A stretch of DNA of 8,578 bases from Candidatus Bathyarchaeota archaeon (GTDB lineage: Archaea; Thermoproteota; Bathyarchaeia; 40CM-2-53-6): the NCBI GenBank assembly GCA_005888675.1, contig VBBA01000115.1, forward strand, positions 1 to 8,578, written 5' to 3'. Below, one piece after another: positions 1-5,360 of the stretch. Every line of letters starts with the position of its first letter. Positions within the stretch are counted from its first letter, which is position 1. Below the pieces are notes generated by a model, which was not told the origin of the DNA, did no database searches, and saw nothing but the letters and a program-made list of their open reading frames with translations. The position numbers and the translations under genes were made by a program.

Positions 1-360
1 GTAATTCTCGGGAGAACCGATGTACACTCTAACTCTATGAAATGCCTCTTTTCCTCGGCTCTTCTTCCAAGGTAGCATCCCTCTGATAACTCGTCTCACG
101 TAATTATCTGGTCTTCTCGGATGGGTCGGAGTCTTTGCCTGGTTTGCTAACGTTCTCGTTTTCAGCTTGGTCTTTGCCCTTGCCACGACTCTTGCTTTGG
201 TCCCCGAGATTACCGCTTTCTCGGCGTTGATCACGACTACCCGTCTTCCCCGAAGGGCTTCTTTAGCCACGTAGCTCGCTAGACGTCCCAAGACTGCGTT
301 CGTAGCATCCACAACCTGTTCAACGTCAAGAGATTCTGGAGCGGGGACAGTTTGGCTCAA
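1..360 (-). CDS. rpl13: Ribosomal protein uL13 (partial, 3' end off the window)
   Basis: Large-subunit ribosomal protein that binds 23S rRNA. The visible 120 codons contain the uL13 signature: VDATNAVLGRLASYVAKEAL near residues 17-36, then VVVINAEKAVISG, and RRVIRGMLPWKKSRGKEAF further on. The C-terminus lies beyond base 1. The start is read as TTG at 360-358, which overlaps the rpoD stop (TTGA), with GGAGG about 12 nt upstream; this arrangement suggests translational coupling to rpoD. A GTG at 312-310 would begin right at the conserved VDAT block and is an alternative start. In most archaea eL18 lies between rpoD and this gene; here it is missing. Family assignment is secure, exact start is not. 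Confidence 0.93.
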   Translation of the reverse strand, partial: MSQTVPAPESLDVEQVVDATNAVLGRLASYVAKEALRGRRVVVINAEKAVISGTKARVVARAKTKLKTRTLANQAKTPTHPRRPDNYVRRVIRGMLPWKKSRGKEAFHRVRVYIGSPENY

Positions 361-995
361 CTTTTCTCAAGTCCTCCAATCTGTTCCTGAAAGTCTACTG
401 ATTTCGCTCCGATAATCCGGGCGGCTTCGAGTACGATTCTTTCAGGTGGAAGTGCACCTGTTGATTCAACGAGAAACGTGAAGGTCCCTGCTTTCTCGTC
501 ATAGCTGTAGGTCGCTGCCGAAACCGGTTGCCATTTTGCATGAGTCCTTCCTTTCCCGAGTCTCGCGAAGGCCTCTAGTTTCACGCGCTGGCCCTGGGCG
601 AGTTTGACGATTGGTATCTTGTCGGAGACCGGTCTTACGTCCGGGTTCTCGGGTTTCAGGTGTGATGTGTAGACCACCTCTACCGGGTCCGAGGCCTCTA
701 TCTCCAATGAGAGGGATGCCCTGCATTTGCTGCATCCCAGTTCGCTCTTGCAAGTGCATTCTTCGGGCAAGTTGTAAGACTCAAGGTCCGTAGTGATCGG
801 GATCAGTCCCAATCGATGGGCAAGAATCTCGTCGTACATGACGGAATTATTCTCAAGGATCATGACGTCGTCGATTGCCATTACTGGCACTTCAGAAAGC
901 ATTATGCGTCGTAGTGCGTTCGCAAATGCTGGCTTCACGCCTGAAAGAACGAAACGCAGTGTATCCTGTTCCTTGCTGAGAAGCTTGATGTCCAT
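357..995 (-). CDS. rpoD: DNA-directed RNA polymerase subunit D (Rpo3)
   Basis: Homologue of bacterial alpha and eukaryotic RPB3; it dimerises with subunit L to nucleate RNA polymerase assembly. Residues 24-37 (FANALRRIMLSEVP) are the typical alpha/RPB3 assembly motif, and RLGLIP follows near residue 61. Cys80, Cys82, Cys88 and Cys91 form a CxC...CxxC loop like the zinc loop of RPB3. At 212 residues it is shorter than archaeal subunit D proteins that carry an extra Fe-S cluster domain, and no second cysteine cluster is seen after KWQPV, so that domain appears to be absent. ATG 995 is preferred; a GTG two codons upstream (1001) is possible. It overlaps uL13 by 3 nt. A TATA-like box lies about 60 bp upstream. 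Confidence 0.95.
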   Translation of the reverse strand: MDIKLLSKEQDTLRFVLSGVKPAFANALRRIMLSEVPVMAIDDVMILENNSVMYDEILAHRLGLIPITTDLESYNLPEECTCKSELGCSKCRASLSLEIEASDPVEVVYTSHLKPENPDVRPVSDKIPIVKLAQGQRVKLEAFARLGKGRTHAKWQPVSAATYSYDEKAGTFTFLVESTGALPPERIVLEAARIIGAKSVDFQEQIGGLEKS

Positions 996-1053
996 CTGCA
1001 CTTCTTACTTCCGGGTTTTCGGAGGTTCTCCTTCAGCCGGACCCGGTTGGACT

Positions 1054-1063
1054 TTATTTAAGG
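1054..1063 (-). promoter_or_regulatory. Probable TATA box of the rpoD-rpl13 unit
   Basis: On the minus strand this reads CTTAAATAAA, close to the archaeal TATA consensus. A start of transcription about 25 bp downstream would give rpoD a leader of roughly 35-40 nt. It fits the fact that rpoD is separated from uS13-uS4 by two plus-strand genes and therefore needs its own promoter. The same bases could also serve the plus strand. Confidence 0.5.
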
Positions 1064-1108
1064 GTGACGAAATTCGGCTAGGATAATTTCGACCTTTTTC
1101 ATTCGTTC

Positions 1109-1117
1109 ATATAAACC
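1109..1117 (+). promoter_or_regulatory. Possible TATA box for the DUF131-like gene
   Basis: ATATAAAC within ttcatataaaccc is an archaeal TATA-like octamer on the plus strand, about 170 bp before the preferred ATG at 1282. That would leave a leader of around 145 nt, which is long for archaea. Either the protein begins at an earlier TTG/GTG (1171-1177), or another promoter such as the weak CTTTAGAC near 1240 is used. Confidence 0.3.
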
Positions 1118-1281
1118 CAGCTTTTCCTTTTGGCAACACCAAAATTCAGAAAGGTTTCGAGACCGCACCGTTGTTGGTGACCTGTCGTGCTTTTCCACTG
1201 GCACTCCAAATTTTTCCCTTGCTGGAAAGTCAGGATCTCCGTGACTTTAGACTTCTTCGTCCTGATTCTCCTGCTAATGTA

Positions 1282-1536
1282 ATGGACCAGAGTCTAGTAG
1301 CAGCTGGATTTCTACTGATTCTCGCGGGCTTTGTCATTGGACTAGTCAGTCTGCTTCGGTCTCAGGGATCTCATGCTGGAAGTCGAGGCGAAAAGCGCAG
1401 AGGCACGGTGATAATCATCGGGCCTATACCGATAATTTTCGGAAGTGACCCTGGGATCGCAAGGATGTTGTTGATACTTTCCATCATACTCGTCATCGTC
1501 TTGATAGAAGTCTTTGTCCTGCGTTTATTCCCCTGA
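1282..1536 (+). CDS. Small membrane protein, DUF131/TIGR00304-like
   Basis: Predicted integral membrane protein of 84 residues with unknown function. The N-terminal hydrophobic helix (residues 6-25, VAAGFLLILAGFVIGLVSLL) is followed by a basic loop and the motif TVIIIGPIPIIFGSD. A second long hydrophobic helix (about 61-83) ends the protein. The GPIPIIFGSD motif between two helices is how I recognise the archaeal DUF131 family; the length also fits. ATG 1282 is chosen because family members begin just before the first helix; the frame is open back to TTG 1171 but that extension looks non-conserved. No clear Shine-Dalgarno site. It lies back to back with rpoD, and its stop is 5 nt before the next gene's first candidate start. 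Confidence 0.75.
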   Translation: MDQSLVAAGFLLILAGFVIGLVSLLRSQGSHAGSRGEKRRGTVIIIGPIPIIFGSDPGIARMLLILSIILVIVLIEVFVLRLFP

Positions 1537-1541
1537 TATGG

Positions 1542-1992
1542 TTGCTGAGGTGTTCGATTTCGCTTGCTAGGATATGTGAGATTTGCGGGTTGCGTTCAGC
1601 GGTCTATGTATGCCGCGAGTGTGGACGTTTCGTCTGTCCAAACTGTCAGTCCGGCCCCCATGTGCAAGGGATTGTCAAAGCCGCTCAGCTGCTGGTCCGC
1701 GTTCAACGAGAGGAGCGAGAACTTTCCCCTGTTGCCGACTCTCGCCGTGATGGCCGTGTTGGCTGGAGTGAGTTTGGTAATCCTTGGCTCTCTGACGGGC
1801 GGCTCGTCGACTGGGTCATCTAGCACTTGTTTTCTTTGGCCGATTCCGCCCATTATCGCCTGCGGTTTCAGTTCATCCTCCGGCCAGGGTTTGGCGTTTC
1901 CCGCACTGGTCTCTGCCGTGCTGATGATTATTTTCGGATTATTTCTGAGCACTTTTCAATGGCGCCGGAGCGATGGAGAGCTAGATGCTTAG
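1542..1992 (+). pseudogene. Zinc-finger/membrane protein split by a +1 frame break (pseudogene or sequence error)
   Basis: One protein seems to be written in two frames. The first frame (from TTG 1542) gives CEICG...YVCRECGRFVCPNCQ, a two-CxxC zinc-binding motif. The second frame gives two hydrophobic segments, PTLAVMAVLAGVSLVILGSL and FPALVSAVLMIIFGLFLSTF, separated by WPIPPIIACGF, which resembles the GPIPIIFG motif of the upstream neighbour. The switch falls near the CCCCC run at 1653-1659: dropping one C there joins the halves as ...CQSGP-MCKGLSKPLSC.... Codon third positions are strongly G/C-rich in the second frame from about 1680, supporting it as coding there. The start is also uncertain, since ATG 1538 is in a third frame and soon hits TAG. 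The end overlaps the convergent membrane gene by 12 nt. Function unknown; I could not find a convincing BHB intron to explain the break. Confidence 0.55.
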
Positions 1993-2529
1993 GATGAGTA
2001 TCCCAAAATAGACTCCAACTATTCCCAGGATTATCTCGACAGGTGGCAGTGCTAGGAAAGTCGCTACAAAGTCGAACACATCCTCAACGAATCTCAAGAT
2101 AGCATATGCAAGGACCGTGATGATGAGGAATACTACACCTAAGACAACAGTTGTCCCCACGCCAAGTAAAACACGAACACCGTAAACTCCCAAGACGCCG
2201 AGGCCGAGGGACACCAAGGATGCCCAGCGGGCATTCCTAATGGGTCTTGAAAAGAGCAATGTGCCCAGAATCACCATGACCGGAAGAAAGTATTGCAGCC
2301 AAGGACTCCTAGTCGTCAACTGCGACGCAGTTGGGACGCCCAATTCCAGCCCAAACCGCGCGAGATTGAGGTCCAGGGCTAGGATAACCGAAACTGCAAT
2401 TACAGCTATCCCAACGAAAAATCCGAGAAAGGAAACAAACTTCGACAAACCTTTCGAAATGCGACCAATGAGTGGCGTGAGAGCGGCCAATCCACCTGCA
2501 ATCAGCATATATGCTACTGGTAGAATCAT
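1981..2529 (-). CDS. Unrecognised six-helix membrane protein
   Basis: A 182-residue, highly hydrophobic protein that I do not recognise. Predicted membrane segments are at roughly 4-22, 32-52, 78-94, 102-121, 124-146 and 160-182, with short charged loops (e.g. GRISKGLSK, SRPIRNARW, RFVEDVFDF). There are no obvious catalytic or cofactor motifs. ATG 2529 is the only sensible start because an in-frame TAG lies about 30 nt upstream. It is 45 nt downstream of uS4 on the same strand and so is likely co-transcribed with the ribosomal genes. In most archaea uS11 follows uS4, so this gene occupies the usual uS11 place. Coding is well supported by length and hydrophobic pattern, function is not. Confidence 0.7.
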   Translation of the reverse strand: MILPVAYMLIAGGLAALTPLIGRISKGLSKFVSFLGFFVGIAVIAVSVILALDLNLARFGLELGVPTASQLTTRSPWLQYFLPVMVILGTLLFSRPIRNARWASLVSLGLGVLGVYGVRVLLGVGTTVVLGVVFLIITVLAYAILRFVEDVFDFVATFLALPPVEIILGIVGVYFGILILSI

Positions 2530-2574
2530 TCGGGCATCAGCCTTTGCTAGGTCGGTAAAACGATGGGGGGATTG

Positions 2575-3273
2575 TTAGGGCTTTTGTTCCCCTTCCGGTC
2601 CCGCAACTTCTTCATCTGGAGATAGTTCGACCTCAAGAGGCTGCTCTGTCCTCGCCTCTTCAACCACCTCTCTCGGAACGGGTGTCGGCATTGGCGGCAA
2701 TTCTGACTCTTTACGAATGACTTCCTCCCGAACAGGTCGTTCCACGGGTCGGCCTCCTGCTGGTTGTGCCCGGGATGGATGTTGCGGGTTGCTTAGGGCA
2801 CTGTGGGTGTGAAACGCAATCCGCGTCTCATCATCCCTTCGTACAATATAGCCCGGGACGGTAACGATCGATCCACCTATGCTGATGTGACCATGAGTAA
2901 CGAATTGTCTGGCTTGATGCACGCTCTTCGCCAGTCCATTTCTGTAAACCATTGTCTGTAGACGCCGCTCCATCAGATCTTTCACGTTGAGGTCGAGAAT
3001 GTCATCTACAGTCGCGCCCGTGGATAGTATTCCGAGCTTTGCCAGGCTCGTAAGATATTGCGGCTCCAATCGCTTCCTTTCCTCCTCAGTCGCTCCGAGG
3101 AGCGACCTTGCTATTCCTCTTGTCTTTGAGAGAGCTGTTTCATGCCTCCGCAGTTCCCGCTTGTTCCTGAGACCATACTCTCCGAGCAGTCGCAGTTCTT
3201 CGTCCAGTTGCTCCTTCCGCCAGGGGTGGCGAGGAGTTTCGAACTTCTTTTTCGGCTTTCGCGGGTCTCCCAA
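2575..3273 (-). CDS. rps4: Ribosomal protein uS4 with long acidic C-terminal tail
   Basis: Small-subunit protein that binds 16S rRNA early in assembly. The N-terminus MGDPRKPKKKFETPRHPW is typical of archaeal uS4. The S4 RNA-binding domain spans about residues 103-160 (RRLQTMVYRNGLAKSVHQAR, then HGHISIGGSIVTVPGYIVRRDDE). Start is TTG 3273, chosen because it gives the conserved MGDP start; an AGGTAGG lies about 8 nt upstream. At 232 residues it is about 50-60 longer than most archaeal homologues. The excess, from about residue 166, is proline- and glutamate-rich low-complexity sequence ending in ELSPDEEVAGPEGEQKP. It follows uS13 by 35 nt, the conserved archaeal order. Confidence 0.95.
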   Translation of the reverse strand: MGDPRKPKKKFETPRHPWRKEQLDEELRLLGEYGLRNKRELRRHETALSKTRGIARSLLGATEEERKRLEPQYLTSLAKLGILSTGATVDDILDLNVKDLMERRLQTMVYRNGLAKSVHQARQFVTHGHISIGGSIVTVPGYIVRRDDETRIAFHTHSALSNPQHPSRAQPAGGRPVERPVREEVIRKESELPPMPTPVPREVVEEARTEQPLEVELSPDEEVAGPEGEQKP

Positions 3274-3308
3274 GAATTGCGCCTACCTTTCTCCCGTCGA
3301 TCCTGATC

Positions 3309-3803
3309 CTATTTCTTCTCTTCTGTCTTCCTACTGGCTGCCTTCGCGGCTTCCAACAGGACCTTCTTCTTTACACCCACGGCTTTCCCACTGCGACCGG
3401 TTGTCCTAGTTCTCTGCCCTCGCACCTTCAAGCCGAGTGAGTGTCGTATTCCTTTCCAAGTTCGAATGTCTTTCATGAAATCGATGTCTGCCTTTTGCCT
3501 CAGAACAAGGTCGGGTCCAACAATGTGCATGTCCCTGCCCGTTTCGAGGTCTTTCCGTCGGTTGAAGAGACGCCCAGGGATCCCGTGCTTACCTGGGTCA
3601 CGGATTACATCCTCGATCCGAGAAATCTCCGTCTCGGAGAGACTTCCAGTTCGGGATTCCGGGTTTACTCGGGCTGCCTTTACAACTGCGTATGAGAATG
3701 AGGTGCCTACTCCTCGTATCTTGCCAAGCCCATAAACGACCTTCTTACTGCCGTCTACGTCTGTCCCCACCACACGGACGATATGTCTGAATTCCCTTGA
3801 CAT
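3309..3803 (-). CDS. rps13: Ribosomal protein uS13
   Basis: Small-subunit head protein contacting 16S rRNA and the P-site region. The 164-residue product begins MSREFRHIVRVVGTDVDG and contains GLGKIRGVGTSFSYAVVKAA (helix-two-turn-helix) and, near the C-terminus, the signature GIRHSLGLKVRGQRTRTTGR. The lysine-rich tail (KKKVLLEAAKAASRKTEEKK) is usual for archaeal versions. ATG 3803 is chosen because conservation starts there; the frame remains open another 57 codons upstream but that part looks non-coding and AT-rich. It is first in the uS13-uS4-membrane protein unit. A weak minus-strand TATA-like GTTAAAGA around 3847-3854 would give a short leader. Confidence 0.95.
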   Translation of the reverse strand: MSREFRHIVRVVGTDVDGSKKVVYGLGKIRGVGTSFSYAVVKAARVNPESRTGSLSETEISRIEDVIRDPGKHGIPGRLFNRRKDLETGRDMHIVGPDLVLRQKADIDFMKDIRTWKGIRHSLGLKVRGQRTRTTGRSGKAVGVKKKVLLEAAKAASRKTEEKK

Positions 3804-4174
3804 GCTGAAATTGCTCTTGGAGATTGGAGTGCCTGTCCTCACGCGTTCTTTAACATTTCGACCTTTGACGAGCCTCTTTCTATTGGAAAATAGGAACGTT
3901 TCCCAAATGAAAGGAAAATCTCGTTCTTGATTTCTTGTCGAACAATTGCGAAGACTTGATCTGGTTTTGAACAATTTTTCTTGGAAAAACTATCCAGTTT
4001 TTTCGGTGAAAAAGTTCGGCCACCGAGATTTTTCGGTGGCGAGAGAAGAAATTCTTCTCTAGAAATTTTGTATCCATCATCTCTAGCTATGATGTAAACA
4101 ATTCTTAAATACGCGGCGGGCATGTTTGATCGATCACCGAAAAAAATTCCGGAGAAAGAACACGAGCCGCAGAA
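3804..4174. promoter_or_regulatory. AT-rich divergent spacer with several inverted repeats (uS13 / speD)
   Basis: 371 bp between two divergent genes, holding no gene I can support. Visible structures are: TTTTTC-TTG-GAAAAA hairpin at 3975-3989; GCCACCGA/TCGGTGGC, an 8-bp stem with a 6-nt loop at 4019-4040; and AGAGAAGAA-A-TTCTTCTCT, a near-perfect palindrome at 4042-4060. The decamer TTTTTCGGTG occurs at 3999-4008 and 4029-4038 and in inverted form at 4135-4144. Both flanking promoters must lie here. The repeats could be operators, terminator-like elements or RNA structures; which one is not decided by the sequence. Confidence 0.5.
4103..4111 (+). promoter_or_regulatory. Probable TATA box of speD
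   Basis: TCTTAAATA in attcttaaatacgc matches the archaeal TATA pattern. Transcription starting about 25 bp downstream (around 4135) would leave a leader near 40 nt before ATG 4175 and would place the inverted CACCGAAAAA repeat copy at the very start of the transcript. Confidence 0.45.
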
Positions 4175-4597
4175 ATGTTCGGACCACATCTAACACTTGA
4201 TTTGTCGGAATGTGACCTTCGAAAGCTCTCCGACCTCTCGCATGTTTACAGCATGCTAGACGAGCTTCCCGACTTAATCTCGATGCACAAGATCAGCCCA
4301 CCCTACGCTTTTGTCTACAAGCCAAAGGACAAGCCTGAAGAATGGGGCGTAAGCGGGTTCGTCATTATCGCTGAGAGCCATATCAGCATCCACACCTTCC
4401 CAGACAAAGGCCATGCTTTCATTGACATATTCAGCTGCAAACAATTCGACATTCACAAGGCTATCGCGTACCTCACTACGAAATTCGATGCAGGACACGC
4501 CGACAAGAGACTCTCGGGACGAGGCAAGGAGTACCCGCGAGAGGTCGAGGCCGCGAGAGAGATCGTCGCCCGATCCCGCGTAGCAATCAGCCACTAG
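4175..4597 (+). CDS. speD: S-adenosylmethionine decarboxylase proenzyme (SpeD family)
   Basis: Pyruvoyl-dependent decarboxylase of polyamine synthesis, made as a proenzyme that cleaves itself before a serine to form the pyruvoyl cofactor. The motif SGFVIIAESHISIHTFPDKG contains the cleavage pair Glu67-Ser68 and the processing His73. Cys88 in IDIFSCKQFD matches the conserved catalytic cysteine. The 140-residue length suits the prokaryotic class, with a slightly extended charged C-terminal tail. In some TACK archaea a paralogue of this family is an arginine decarboxylase, so substrate is not certain from sequence alone. ATG 4175 starts directly before FGPHLTLDL. No good Shine-Dalgarno site (GGAG is about 20 nt upstream). 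Divergent from uS13. Confidence 0.9.
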   Translation: MFGPHLTLDLSECDLRKLSDLSHVYSMLDELPDLISMHKISPPYAFVYKPKDKPEEWGVSGFVIIAESHISIHTFPDKGHAFIDIFSCKQFDIHKAIAYLTTKFDAGHADKRLSGRGKEYPREVEAAREIVARSRVAISH

Positions 4598-4785
4598 GCT
4601 AGCTTCGACCCAATATCCCTGTTTCATCAGGACATCCCTCGCAATTGCGTTTTTCCACTAAAAGTCCGAGGGTCAGCTGTTCTATCGTTTGAGATCGATC
4701 ACGGGTTGCAGAGCCCAAAGTAGGAAATAGTTCCTCAAGAGTTCGTTCTGACTGTGCCGGGATTCCGGAGCCTGGTACCGGGCAG

Positions 4786-4817
4786 TCCAACTGATTAGCA
4801 ATGATGGTTGGGCCCTT
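4786..4817 (+). other. tRNA-Ser intron 1 (position 29/30, non-canonical), 32 nt
   Basis: The exon/intron junctions sit in 3-nt bulges as expected for the archaeal splicing endonuclease: AG|T on the 5' side (4784-4786) and TT|G on the 3' side (4816-4818). They flank a 4-bp central helix GGGC/GCCC (4780-4783 with 4812-4815). The intron's own helix is CCAAC/GTTGG (4787-4791 with 4807-4811). Joining 4785 to 4818 rebuilds the CAGGC strand of the anticodon stem. The outer helix is weak, so it is a relaxed BHB. Confidence 0.75.
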
Positions 4818-4825
4818 GCCTGGAA

Positions 4826-4859
4826 CCGTTAGCTCAACAGGAGAAGTACCAGGACAGAT
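4826..4859 (+). other. tRNA-Ser intron 2 (canonical 37/38 position), 34 nt
   Basis: Removal leaves the loop CTGGAA|A with GCCTG closing the anticodon stem. The 3' bulge ATA (4858-4860) lies directly next to the stem, with the cut AT|A; the 5' bulge is AA|C (4824-4826). The central helix is poor, CTGG against ACAG with one G-A mismatch. A competing perfect pairing CCTGG/CCAGG (4819-4823 with 4849-4853) exists in the precursor. The intron is certain from the tRNA geometry; its exact ends are inferred from the usual position. Confidence 0.7.
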
Positions 4860-5128
4860 AGCCTGTGCCCCTTTGGGGCGCGTGGGTTCGAATCCCACTC
4901 CCGGCGCCACGCACTCTATCTCACTTCTGAGACTCAGGCTGATGCGTTTCCGAGAACGTCACTATTCGCACATTTCTCGCAAGGTCAACCCTTCCTCAAC
5001 TGGACTCACCATAAATTGGAGATTTCAAGACTCATCCTTCGCATACTATCAAGACACTTAGGGGCTTGTTCGCAACAAGGTCGATCATTCATAGATGGCG
5101 AGGAAAGAATTGTGAGAGAAAACGTTCA

Positions 5129-5199
5129 GGCGGCGGTGGGCAAGAGCCAGCCGATTTCCCGTGAAGGGAATGTTGGCAGTGCCCAGGCCCAGGGACGCC
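5129..5199 (+). ncRNA. Candidate structured RNA (multi-stem hairpin), unidentified
   Basis: A stack of helices can be drawn by eye: GGCG/CGCC (5132-5135 with 5196-5199), TGGGCA/TGCCCA (5137-5142 with 5180-5185), small AGA/AG internal loop, GCCAGC/GTTGGC (5146-5151 with 5172-5177), asymmetric loop, then TTCCC-GTGAA-GGGAA (5156-5170). That is about 20 pairs in 70 nt in a region without a gene. I do not recognise it as RNase P, SRP, C/D or H/ACA RNA: no C/D boxes and no ACA at the expected place were seen. The strand is a guess; the reverse complement folds similarly. Confidence 0.3.
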
Positions 5200-5300
5200 A
5201 CCAGTGACTTTCTCAAGGAATCGGTTGCGACTCTAAGTCTCGTGTTACTGCCTTTCACTCTCACAAGTTACGTCCTGTAGGGAAATTTGAGAGAGGCACC

Positions 5301-5308
5301 GTTTTAAG
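5301..5308 (+). promoter_or_regulatory. Possible TATA box of the M50 protease gene
   Basis: GTTTTAAG lies about 55 bp before the TTG start. Transcription would begin near 5330 and leave a leader of about 30 nt. The match to the archaeal TATA pattern is fair but not strong. Confidence 0.35.
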
Positions 5309-5360
5309 TCAGTCAAAGAGAGCATTAACGGCTATCCTAATCTCGGGAAGTATTCGCTAG

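Larger units (their letters stand above)
4756..4909 (+). tRNA. tRNA-Ser(GGA) with two introns, CCA encoded
   Basis: Acceptor GCCGGGA (4756-4762) pairs perfectly with TCCCGGC (4899-4905). The D arm is CCGG-AGCCTGGTA-CCGG (4765-4781). The T arm is GTGGG-TTCGAAT-CCCAC (4882-4898). A long variable arm GCCCC-TTT-GGGGC (4867-4879) makes it a type II tRNA. Discriminator G (4906) suits archaeal tRNA-Ser, and CCA is encoded. The anticodon arm is only complete after removing two introns: CAG|GC + CTGGAA|A + GCCTG gives a perfect 5-bp stem and 7-nt loop with anticodon GGA (4822-4824). The mature tRNA is 85 nt without CCA. The split was worked out by hand; the stem and loop all close after splicing, which makes it convincing. 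Confidence 0.88.
4910..5360. other. Gene-free spacer between tRNA-Ser and the M50 protease
   Basis: No convincing protein gene is present; the open frames here have poor composition and no recognisable motifs. It holds a small hairpin CTTGTT-CGC-AACAAG (5065-5079), the structured RNA-like block listed separately (5129-5199), and a possible TATA box before the protease gene. The rest shows nothing I can name. Confidence 0.5.

Noticed and set aside
793..1086. Plus-strand open frame opposite the start of rpoD
   Set aside because: Shadow of rpoD in the antisense direction, without motifs.
1640..1700. A BHB intron explaining the frame break in the zinc-finger/membrane gene
   Set aside because: No 4-bp central helix with paired 3-nt bulges could be placed that restores the frame; a one-base difference in the C run is simpler.
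3839..4189. Minus-strand open frames upstream of uS13, and the extended uS13 start at 3974
   Set aside because: AT-rich, biased composition (many F, K, S), no recognisable motif, covers the spacer repeats; uS13 conservation starts at ATG 3803.
4786..4817. Box C/D guide RNA within tRNA intron 1 (ATGATG and CTGA are present)
   Set aside because: The boxes are in the wrong order and too close together in a 32-nt intron.
4599..4910. Minus-strand open frame beginning MAPGVGFEPTRPKG
   Set aside because: This is the well-known false protein produced by reading the antisense of a tRNA 3' half; it covers the tRNA-Ser gene and has no family support beyond it.
5098..5202. RNase P RNA suggested by GAGGAAAG
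   Set aside because: The other conserved RNase P regions could not be found and the flanks do not pair as its outer helix would require.
5016..5207. 63-residue plus-strand open frame in the spacer
   Set aside because: No motif, covers the strong RNA-like hairpins, and composition does not resemble neighbouring proteins.
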